Source of the DNA: CFX5 sp023384495
GTDB taxonomy: Bacteria > Chloroflexota > Anaerolineae > Caldilineales > Caldilineaceae
Length of the DNA stretch: 64,000 nt
Direction: 5' to 3'
Assembly (NCBI GenBank): GCA_048499455.1
Contig: JASNZV010000002.1
Location: 62,001 to 126,000 of the forward strand
Notes under the pieces: model-generated
What the model was told of the DNA's origin: nothing
Seen by the model: only the letters and a program-made list of their open reading frames with translations
Database searches by the model: none
Part shown: in pieces, positions 15,516-22,900 of the stretch
How the letters are laid out: the number at the start of each line of letters is the position of its first letter
Position numbering within the stretch: position 1 is the first letter of the stretch
Made by a program: the position numbers and the translations under genes

Positions 15516-18020
15516 ATGGCCGATAATTTCAACGAGCAAGAGCTGTATGAAATCTTTCAAAAGCGGCTTCCACCAGAGCCGATGCCGCCCGATGTACAGG
15601 AACGGCTCACGGCAAAGGTGATGGACGCAGTGGCGCTTTTGCGCGCCGAACAGCTGGAGAAAGAGTCTGACACACAGCTACGCTCTGTGGAAACACCGAT
15701 TCACAAGGGTCAGCTCGGCAACGAAGCGAATCGCAGGCGTAATCGGGGCCGCCAGACAGGCTTCTGGTCAGGCGTGCTCGCTCAGATCGGGAAGCGGCTG
15801 TCGCTTGCGCCTTCGCTGGCCTTTGCAACGGCAACTGCCGCTGTTGTTCTCTTTGCATTGTTCTATGGCCCCACCTTCTTTTCGCGTATCTTTGTCGAAT
15901 TGCCCGATCGCCCCAGTACAGGCAGCGCCGGGATCGCAACACTGCCCAGCGGCCTGGGCGATCCGACGGTCGATGCACAGCAGCCGGTTGAGGTTGCATC
16001 GAACGATTTTCCCCCCACCGACACACCGGATTCGACAGAACCGACAAGGGCCGAGCCTGCGCCAGATACGCCTGCCATCCCCGCTGTAAATGTTGAAGGA
16101 AGCGGGGGAGGAGAGCCGATTGAAGGCGGCGTCACGCCGCGGGAACCTGTGGACGAAAACGGCGAGGCCACACCGCTACTTGTTCCGACTGCCACGCCGG
16201 CGCCTCTCGGGGCCGGCCGGCCAGCCGCTGATATTGAAGCAGGCGAGCCGCCAAGCCAGTACACACGGGTGGCAGCGGTCAGCGCAACACCAAGCAAAAC
16301 GGTGACCGCTGCCCCCACCGCCACGCGCGCGCCAGGGCAGTTGACGACGACCCAAAATGGGAACGGTTCGACCGCGCCCACATCAACGGCAACCGTTTCG
16401 CGCACGCCGTCACGGACACCGTCACGCACACCGGTTGCAACCTCGCAACAGTCGGGCCAACAGTCTGGGGTTGGGAATGGTGTGTTGCTTCCCACACCCA
16501 CCAATACACCTAGCGCCTTTTCTGGCGGCACGCGAAGGGCAACACCGACGCGCACCCCCACGCTCACCCCATCGCGGACGCCGTCTCGCACGCCGACCCG
16601 GCCACCGACAGCGACGCCAACCAAAACCTCCGTCGCCGTTGTTGTGGCGTCTTCGCCGACGCCCACGCGCACCCCTACGCCAACAATGATGCCCGGGCAA
16701 CTGACGGTAGGGACGCCGCGCACATTGACGCCAACACCGACCAACACGCCATTGCCAACCAATACGCCGACGAATACACCGCTGCCGACCGCAACGTCGA
16801 CGAATCCACCGTCGCCAACACCAACGTCGACGAATACACCATGGCCAACCTTTACGCCAACCGCTACGCCGACCAATACGCCGTGGCCAACCTTGACACC
16901 GACTGATACGCCGACCAACACGCCGCTGCCGACCTTTACGCCAACTGATACGCCGACCAATACGCCGTGGCCAACCTTGACACCGACTGATACGCCGACC
17001 AATACGCCGACGAATACACCGCTGCCGACCTTTACACCAACTGATACGCCGACCAACACGCCGACGAATACGCCGCTGCCGACCGACACACCGACTGCAA
17101 CGGCAACACCCGTCAATGTGGCGCCGGTGGCGGTTGACGACCGATTCGGAACACGTGAGGATGAACCGCTAAACCTGTCGATTGATCAATTGTTGGCCAA
17201 TGACTACGACCCGAACGGCACACGGCCATCTTTTGAGCGGATCGTTGCCGAAGGGATGCGTGGTGGCGCCGTGAGCTATGATCCCGACAGCCGGATGATC
17301 CGCTTTACACCGACGCCAAATCTAAACGGTGAGGATGCCGGGGCCTTCCAGTATCAGATTACGGATGGCGAATTTTCTGCCCGGGCATGGGTCTACATCA
17401 CGATTGAACCTGTCAACGATCCGCCTACCTTCATCAGCCAAGCGCCCCAATCGGTGACGCAGGGCGTGCAATATGTGTACAACATCGTTACCCATGACCC
17501 CGATGTGAATGACACACGCACCATTGCTGCGATACGCACGCTACCGGACTGGCTGACCTTGGTCGACTATGGCAACGGAACGGGGCAACTTTATGGGATA
17601 CCAGGCGAAGCCCACGTGGGCAATCATGAGGTGGAGCTAGAGGTGCGCGATGCTGCCGGCGCCTCAACCCGCCAGACCTTCACGATTACAGTGACGCCAG
17701 CGCCGCCGCCACCGTCGCCTTCACCTTCTCCGGAGCAGGAGCCGGAAGCCACCCACGGCGTGCGCCCTGCCGGCTCAACCAATGCGTTGGCGGGCCAGCC
17801 ATTTAGCCTGGATGTCGAAATCGGCAGCGGATATTCCGCTGAACTCGATTCTTCCCCATCGTGGCTAAGACTTGAGCCGGCAGCCGATGGGGTTGTACGC
17901 CTGGTGGGTGAGCCGACCGTCAACGACGTTGGCGAGTATGCCGTCAATCTGGTCATCAAGGATGGCGCAGGCGGAAGCGAGACATGGAGCATCCCCGTGC
18001 GGGTGATGCCTGCTGACTGA
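15516..18020 (+). CDS. Membrane-anchored Thr/Pro-rich surface protein, probable anti-sigma/sensor
   Basis: 834 residues. A short cytoplasmic part (residues 1-95) is followed by one membrane helix (about 98-124, 'LAFATATAAVVLFALFYGPT'), an acidic linker, then a Thr/Pro repeat region (about 240-530) with TPTNTPxPTxTPTD units. Next come a cadherin-like/tandem-95 type domain (about 535-635, 'PVAVDDRFGTREDEPLNLSI') and two Ig-like/dystroglycan-type domains to the end. The type II topology puts the beta domains outside the cell. Encoded 6 bases after an ECF sigma factor, so the N-terminal 95 residues probably act as anti-sigma domain, though no zinc-binding ASD motif (HxxxCxxC) is present. Confidence 0.8.
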   Translation: MADNFNEQELYEIFQKRLPPEPMPPDVQERLTAKVMDAVALLRAEQLEKESDTQLRSVETPIHKGQLGNEANRRRNRGRQTGFWSGVLAQIGKRLSLAPSLAFATATAAVVLFALFYGPTFFSRIFVELPDRPSTGSAGIATLPSGLGDPTVDAQQPVEVASNDFPPTDTPDSTEPTRAEPAPDTPAIPAVNVEGSGGGEPIEGGVTPREPVDENGEATPLLVPTATPAPLGAGRPAADIEAGEPPSQYTRVAAVSATPSKTVTAAPTATRAPGQLTTTQNGNGSTAPTSTATVSRTPSRTPSRTPVATSQQSGQQSGVGNGVLLPTPTNTPSAFSGGTRRATPTRTPTLTPSRTPSRTPTRPPTATPTKTSVAVVVASSPTPTRTPTPTMMPGQLTVGTPRTLTPTPTNTPLPTNTPTNTPLPTATSTNPPSPTPTSTNTPWPTFTPTATPTNTPWPTLTPTDTPTNTPLPTFTPTDTPTNTPWPTLTPTDTPTNTPTNTPLPTFTPTDTPTNTPTNTPLPTDTPTATATPVNVAPVAVDDRFGTREDEPLNLSIDQLLANDYDPNGTRPSFERIVAEGMRGGAVSYDPDSRMIRFTPTPNLNGEDAGAFQYQITDGEFSARAWVYITIEPVNDPPTFISQAPQSVTQGVQYVYNIVTHDPDVNDTRTIAAIRTLPDWLTLVDYGNGTGQLYGIPGEAHVGNHEVELEVRDAAGASTRQTFTITVTPAPPPPSPSPSPEQEPEATHGVRPAGSTNALAGQPFSLDVEIGSGYSAELDSSPSWLRLEPAADGVVRLVGEPTVNDVGEYAVNLVIKDGAGGSETWSIPVRVMPAD
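16867..17100 (+). repeat. In-frame 42-bp tandem repeats coding TPTNTPxPTxTPTD
   Basis: At least four units of 42 bases, some extended by 12 bases (ACGAATACG...), encode 14-residue Thr/Pro blocks inside the surface protein. Alternate units carry TGG CCA ACC TTG and CTG CCG ACC TTT, giving a higher-order 84-base period. Such arrays change length easily by recombination. Confidence 0.8.
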
Positions 18021-18075
18021 CCGGCCGGCGCAACCCACAATGGACGCCCGTTGACGCCGAGCTTGACTGATTTGC

Positions 18076-18123
18076 GCAACAAAATAGCCCCACACCTGTT
18101 CCGGTATGGGGCTATTTTGTTGC
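18076..18123. terminator. Bidirectional terminator between convergent genes
   Basis: Perfect 17-base stem GCAACAAAATAGCCCCA / TGGGGCTATTTTGTTGC with a 14-base loop; the T-rich end of each arm serves one strand. It lies between the surface protein (+) and the glycohydrolase (-). Confidence 0.85.
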
Positions 18124-18166
18124 ATACTCAACACCAGGAACCTCTCCTAGTGAATTCGGATCGGTT

Positions 18167-20302
18167 CTATGCTTGCGGCGCGGGGTGGATGTGGACGGCG
18201 TCGGTTGCCATGCGCCCCTCGTCGCACACCAGCGCAACGCTCCCTTCCAGCAGCGGTCGCTCATCATCCGCAACGGCAAACAGAACGGTTCCATCGACGA
18301 CAGCCGTTATTTGCCGGTTGACCACCGACAGGGCCAGCTCGTATGATTGGCCCTGTCGCCATGCAAAGGCTATCTCCGCTAATATCTGCTCACCGTCCAG
18401 CGCCTTGACCAAGCGGATGGTCTGGTCATCACAAAGCAGCAACGCATAGTAACGACCGAGCCCCTGCACTCGCGCCGCAATGCCGGCAGCCTTGGCCAGA
18501 TGGGGCGTGATGGCTGCAGAAACTGTGTAATTGCGCCATTCACGCGTTCCTTGAATCAACAGACCGCGACCTCGATTTTGTGACAGCCGAAACGCCTCGG
18601 GCCAGTGATGGCCATATTGGTCCACTGCGTCTACCCAGGCCAACCGCCACAGGTCACCGCCATGTGGGGGGCGCCGGAACACCACGTCCGGTTCACCGTC
18701 CCAGGTAAGATAGTCGAGGTAGACGGCGCCATCCGCCCGCTGTGCATGGCTTATTTCTACACCTATTGCAGCAATCGGCCCACCATCGGTGTCGGTGATG
18801 GGCCACACAAACAGATGGCTATCACCGGGCGCAAGGACAACCACTGGGCTGCGCCGAATGACCAGTTGATCCTCCGCGCCATAAAACTGAAGGTAGAGAT
18901 TACAGGTCACCGATTGCGCGCTATCCTCGGCCGCGCTGAGCGCAGCACGTACGGTCTGCCCAGGGTAGAGGGTTGGCGAGGCCAATAGCGCATAGCCTCG
19001 TCGGTTGAAATAATCGGCTACCGCTTTGGAAGGGATAAAGGTTGGCGTTGCAACCCGAGCGCTTCGGCCGGGCGCCACACCGCGATAGCGGATTGCCAGG
19101 CTGTGCGATCCCAGTTGGCTTTGTCCCACCACATTCTCCACCGTCACAACACCATTCACTTCGGCGCTTGCTTCGGGCAAAAAACCTTGCACCGCGCCGG
19201 GCAGATCAAAGTGAAAGCGGGCGCCGCGTTTGGGTGCAAGCGGCGGCGCGCCAGCCAGCGCGCGCCCAATATTCGTCACGTGAAGCGCCTCGGCCACCGC
19301 GTCAGTAATGCCTCGGCCACCCTCTGCTGTGGCGAGGTAGAGCCTGTCAGCGACGGGAGTTCGCCAATCGGGGCCACCCTCGTTGATTCCGGCCAACCCG
19401 TTCTTGATCCCCAGCAAACAGCCGACATTGCCCGAATTGCAGTCTGTGTCCCATCCACAGGTGTTGACGATCATCAATGACTTGTGAAAGTCGCCCTCAC
19501 CGTAGAGCAACGCGTGAATGATCAGCGCGTGATTGGGGATCACATGGCAATTCCCCCCATACTGATCGTAGCCATAGTGGTCTGCAATCTTGACGCGGGT
19601 TTTGCGCCAGTCAGGCTCGCTTGCATGCCAGTGGCGGATGTCGTTGATCAGCCGATAGACCAGCGACTCTGACGGGATCAAGGCCAACGCGCTGTCGAGC
19701 AACTGGTTGACATCTGGCTCAACGAACGCCTGCGCCTCCATGGCGGCGATGACCTGGGCGGCGTAGATGGCTTCCCCATCGTGGCTGACACTGGCGGCGC
19801 GGCGCGCCAGGTCGGCGGCAAATTCGGGGTCACCTGGGGCGACCATGGCCCAACCATCGATGAAGATCTGAGCGCCAATCTGTTCGGCGACGACCTGGCC
19901 GTTACGCGCCATCGACCCGCTCTCGGGCGCAGGGATGCCGGCCTTAAGGCGCAGAAACGCCGTGTGCTCGGTGGAATTGCCCATCCCCCCCCACCAAAGT
20001 ATCGCGCGGCGTTCCACAATGTAATTCAGCCAGCTCTGCCCGATCTGAGCGGGCGTCAGGTCACGCCGGTTATCGTGGTCGGGCAGGGAGCGAAGGAAAG
20101 TGAATGTGCCAGAAATATCATCGTCGGTTACAATCAAAGGGGCGCCAAATCGTTCGTGAACGTAATAATGGATATCCCCCAGTTCGCGCTGGATTCTTTC
20201 ATAACTCCACCCTTCAAAGGGTCGCCCCACATAGACCCCGATAAGCTTGCCGAGGATGCCGGCGTAGACGCGTTCAAGATAGTCATTTGGTAATGAGTGC
20301 AT
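18167..20302 (-). CDS. ADP-ribosylglycohydrolase-family protein with C-terminal beta-sandwich
   Basis: 711 residues. The N-terminal 350 residues form the all-helical ADP-ribosyl-glycohydrolase fold: 'GILGKLIGVYVGRPFEGW', the metal-binding 'TDDDISGTFTFL', and the second metal motif 'NTCGWDTDCNSGNVGCLLG'. These Asp/Thr residues hold two Mg ions in the DraG/ARH family, which remove ADP-ribose from proteins or nucleic acids. The rest (about 400-711) is beta-rich and ends in a LamG/concanavalin-like domain ('LLIQGTREWRNYTVSAAITP'), which suggests carbohydrate or glycan binding. No signal peptide is visible. The true substrate may be a nucleoside or glycoside rather than ADP-ribosyl protein. Confidence 0.82.
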   Translation of the reverse strand: MHSLPNDYLERVYAGILGKLIGVYVGRPFEGWSYERIQRELGDIHYYVHERFGAPLIVTDDDISGTFTFLRSLPDHDNRRDLTPAQIGQSWLNYIVERRAILWWGGMGNSTEHTAFLRLKAGIPAPESGSMARNGQVVAEQIGAQIFIDGWAMVAPGDPEFAADLARRAASVSHDGEAIYAAQVIAAMEAQAFVEPDVNQLLDSALALIPSESLVYRLINDIRHWHASEPDWRKTRVKIADHYGYDQYGGNCHVIPNHALIIHALLYGEGDFHKSLMIVNTCGWDTDCNSGNVGCLLGIKNGLAGINEGGPDWRTPVADRLYLATAEGGRGITDAVAEALHVTNIGRALAGAPPLAPKRGARFHFDLPGAVQGFLPEASAEVNGVVTVENVVGQSQLGSHSLAIRYRGVAPGRSARVATPTFIPSKAVADYFNRRGYALLASPTLYPGQTVRAALSAAEDSAQSVTCNLYLQFYGAEDQLVIRRSPVVVLAPGDSHLFVWPITDTDGGPIAAIGVEISHAQRADGAVYLDYLTWDGEPDVVFRRPPHGGDLWRLAWVDAVDQYGHHWPEAFRLSQNRGRGLLIQGTREWRNYTVSAAITPHLAKAAGIAARVQGLGRYYALLLCDDQTIRLVKALDGEQILAEIAFAWRQGQSYELALSVVNRQITAVVDGTVLFAVADDERPLLEGSVALVCDEGRMATDAVHIHPAPQA

Positions 20303-20695
20303 GGCATGAGGTCCTAGTTCGAAAGTGATTTGTGAATATAAATCAGACAGGGGGACGGCAACCAGATGGAAGAGGGTGCGGGCGTTGGTTGGAAATGCCC
20401 GTTGCCTTCAAACAGAACTCGGATTAGTGCAACGGTGCTACCACGACAACGATACTTTGACGATTATCGCCGCCACGACCTGCGCGCCTAAAGGCCCCCC
20501 GCGCCCAGCAGCGACTTCGTCAATCAGGTAATTCGTGGGCGCTTCCCGCAGATCAGGTTGCGCCCATCCAGCGAAGTCTCGTTGTAGTATCAAGAGCAAT
20601 ATTATTGACGAGGGCGCGTTTGCTTGTCAAGCCGGTGAAAAATGGTACAATGAGAAAGCAATGGGGCAAGTGCCGAAGATGTGAACATAAGCTAC
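20303..20695. other. Intergenic region between divergent glycohydrolase and PAC2 genes
   Basis: About 520 bases separate the two divergent genes. I see no coding capacity. The last 200 bases hold a promoter and a structured leader for the PAC2 gene, listed separately. Confidence 0.5.
20624..20651 (+). promoter_or_regulatory. Promoter for PAC2 gene
   Basis: TTGTCA at 20624-20629, 16-base spacer, TACAAT at 20646-20651. The predicted transcript would have a leader of about 165 bases with a long hairpin. Confidence 0.6.
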
Positions 20696-20780
20696 TATAC
20701 TGAGCTTCGTTTGAAAACCAGAATGACTCGAAGGGGCAAACATCTTGGCAAAGTCCGGTTTTCAAAGCAACTGCAGTATA
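20696..20780 (+). promoter_or_regulatory. Long two-tier hairpin in the PAC2 leader
   Basis: TATACTG (20696-20702) pairs with CAGTATA (20774-20780), and TTTGAAAACC (20710-20719) pairs with GGTTTTCAAA (20757-20766), with a 7 x 7 internal loop between them. AAGATG (20676-20681) could instead pair with CATCTT (20741-20746) in the apical loop. It ends 43 bases before the start codon. No known riboswitch class is recognised. Confidence 0.5.
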
Positions 20781-20823
20781 GAGGGTTGCTTGCGAATCGA
20801 GTAAAGCAGAGGGAGAAACGATC

Positions 20824-21744
20824 ATGCCGGACGTGTTGAAACTATGGGCGCAGCCAGATGTAGACGAACTCTATCTGATTGCCGGCTGGCGTCAGTGGGC
20901 GGATGCCGGGTCCATCTCATCTGGGTTACCGGACTATCTGATTGAACAGAGCCGGGCGCAAAAGATTGGCGAGATTGAATCCAATGGATTTTATCTCTTT
21001 CAACTGCCCGGCGCCCATCACTTTTTGCGCCCCGAGATTAAATTAGAAGACGGATACCGGAAGGAGTTACGGCCACACCGAAATGAATTTCACTATGCAG
21101 GCTATCATGGCAAAGGGATGATCATCTTCTTGGGCGATGAGCCCCACCTCAATATCGACGCGTATGCCGATGCCTTTTTTGGCGCGATCAAAACGCTTGG
21201 CGTGAAACGGGTGATTGTGTTAGGCGGGGTGTATGGCACAGTGCCGTATGACAGAGATCGAACCATCTCCACGGTTTACAGCTTGCCCCGGATGAAGGCC
21301 GAGTTAGAGAGATATGCCCTGCGCTTTTCCAATTATGAAGGCGGAGTATCGATTGGATCGTATCTGGCGGACCAGGCCGAGCGCGAGAATATTGAGTATA
21401 TGACTCTCTATGGCTTTGTGCCAGCCTATGACTTTTCGCAGTCCAATCTGTCAATTCAAGGGTTGAGGATCGACAATGATTTCCGCGCATGGTACGAAAT
21501 CATGCGACGGCTTAATTTTATGTTCGAACTGGGCCTCGACCTCTCCGATCTTGCGCGTAAGAGCGACGAATTGGTCGCATCGATGGACGAAAAGTTCGCC
21601 GAGCTGAGGCAAAAGGCGCCACAGTTGGGACTGGATGACTACCTGGAGCGGCTGGGGGAGGAATACGAAGAGTTATCGTTTATGCCACTCGATGATGTCT
21701 GGGCGCGTGAGCTAAACGATATTTTGAGTGACTTGGAGGATTGA
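20824..21744 (+). CDS. PAC2-family protein
   Basis: 306 residues; the ATG follows GAGGGAG. The N-terminal 220 residues match the PAC2 (proteasome assembly chaperone 2-like) fold: 'YLIAGWRQWADAGSISSGLP', 'MIIFLGDEPHLNIDAYADAFF', 'LGVKRVIVLGGVYGTVPYDR' and 'YMTLYGFVPAYDF'. The last 80 residues are helical and acidic ('DEKFAELRQKAPQLGLDDYL'). In archaea and eukaryotes relatives help assemble proteasomes; bacterial members are of unknown role. No proteasome genes are in the window. Confidence 0.85.
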   Translation: MPDVLKLWAQPDVDELYLIAGWRQWADAGSISSGLPDYLIEQSRAQKIGEIESNGFYLFQLPGAHHFLRPEIKLEDGYRKELRPHRNEFHYAGYHGKGMIIFLGDEPHLNIDAYADAFFGAIKTLGVKRVIVLGGVYGTVPYDRDRTISTVYSLPRMKAELERYALRFSNYEGGVSIGSYLADQAERENIEYMTLYGFVPAYDFSQSNLSIQGLRIDNDFRAWYEIMRRLNFMFELGLDLSDLARKSDELVASMDEKFAELRQKAPQLGLDDYLERLGEEYEELSFMPLDDVWARELNDILSDLED

Positions 21745-21875
21745 CAATCCGACTGCCCAGAAACAGGCCCATGCTACTTTCGCGCAGATAGAAATAAGTC
21801 ATTTGTTGTATCTAGAATCCTCATAAGACCTATTCCCTTTGCCGTCTATCTATGCTATTCTTTACTTAATGCGTT

Positions 21876-21956
21876 TTAACAACCTAGTTGTGTGACGATT
21901 GGTGCTCATACCACCTGTCAGTTTACAAAGTCACTCTGTAAAAGATGCATTAAGCA
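21876..21956. repeat. 81-bp dispersed intergenic repeat, copy 2
   Basis: Ungapped match to 8168-8248 with about 10 differences in 81 bases, same orientation. It lies in the space after the PAC2 gene. A shorter related block is at 46660-46690. Confidence 0.85.
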
Positions 21957-22087
21957 GTTCCTAACGCAATCGCTGACCGTTGACATGATACACAACTGGA
22001 CAGGATATGCAAAGGTCGACAGATAGGCCGTTGACTTCAACGACGAGCAGAGGACAAGCGCCCAATAGTTGTCTGTGAGGTTTATCC

Positions 22088-22276
22088 ATGAGCATGTTAC
22101 AGGTCTTGACAATCGGCTATTTTACCATCATGCTGCCAGTGCTGCTGGTCTTCTACGCCGCATGCGCTGCTGCCGGCAAGGCCGACCGAATTCTTTGCCC
22201 CAACATGGCGTCCAATATTGATGAGACGACTGGACTCGCACTCCAGGCCCGCGGGGTAACCCTTCGCCGCCCCTAA
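22088..22276 (+). CDS. Possible small membrane protein, 62 residues
   Basis: Starts at the ATG at 22088, with GAGG about 8 bases upstream. Residues 6-28 form a convincing hydrophobic helix ('LTIGYFTIMLPVLLVFYAAC'), followed by a charged tail. Not recognised. It lies between the PAC2 gene and tmRNA with no partner gene, so it may be either a real small protein or a chance frame. Confidence 0.35.
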   Translation: MSMLQVLTIGYFTIMLPVLLVFYAACAAAGKADRILCPNMASNIDETTGLALQARGVTLRRP

Positions 22277-22410
22277 TTGCCTCAACTGACTGATGGGCAC
22301 TGGGTCACTTTTGCAGAATAAGGGGCTCTGTGATATACTATCAGCTGTAGGGAGAGTCTGTGACTTGGTATGATGGCCTAAAAGACTTAGCAATTTGAGC
22401 TGTTGCAATT

Positions 22411-22818
22411 GGGGATGTAAGGTTTCGACGGGGCAGGAAGCCTTTTGACTGCAGGTCGTAGAGCGTCGACTACGTAAAAATAGGCGCAAACCCTATAAAT
22501 GCCAACACAGGCAAACTCTTCAACTTCGGCTTCGCCAAGACCGCTCCGGCTGCTTTGGCTGCCTAAGAGAAGAACCTGACCCTCTAATCCAGGGTCACGG
22601 CCCGCTGCGGTGTCGCCCGCAGGCCCAGCGGTTGCTGACATAAACTGAGGGGCTGCTGCAACGTCATGCCGATAGCGTTGCATAAGACCATCGGCTAGCC
22701 GGTCGAAGGACGCCTGTTGCACGGCGGCCGCCCGGTGAAAACCCAATCGTGCAACTAAACCTGTAGATGTCTCTGGGCAAATGTTTCGGACGCGGGTTCG
22801 ATTCCCGCCATCTCCACC
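22411..22818 (+). ncRNA. ssrA: Transfer-messenger RNA
   Basis: The 5' end GGGGATGTAAGGTTTCGACG and 3' end GGTTCGATTCCCGCCATCTCC form the tRNA-like domain; GGGGATG pairs with CATCTCC (one G-U), and the T arm is complete. The tag frame runs from the GCA resume codon at 22486 to TAA at 22564-22566, encoding 26 residues that start ANPINAN and end KTAPAALAA, the ALAA degradation tail. It rescues stalled ribosomes with SmpB. After the discriminator A the genome reads CCT, so the final A of CCA must be added after transcription. A strong terminator follows. Confidence 0.97.
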
Positions 22819-22826
22819 TTGGCGAC

Positions 22827-22874
22827 AATAAAAAGAGCGGCATGTGATGTACATCACATGCCGCTCTTTTTATT
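22827..22874. terminator. Bidirectional terminator after tmRNA
   Basis: Perfect inverted repeat with 24-base arms meeting at 22850/22851; each arm reads AATAAAAAGAGCGGCATGTG and on. It ends in CTCTTTTTATT on either strand, serving tmRNA (+) and the CocE-type hydrolase (-). Confidence 0.9.
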
Positions 22875-22900
22875 GGTCCAACCGTTCGCTCTCGTCGCCT

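Noticed and set aside
16867..17100. CRISPR-like regular repeats
   Set aside because: The repeats are contiguous, without spacers, in frame, and code Thr/Pro blocks in a surface protein.
15863..17116. 417-codon Val/Gly repeat frame on the - strand
   Set aside because: It is the complement of the Thr/Pro repeat region; the GV repeats are a mirror of ACN CCN codons.
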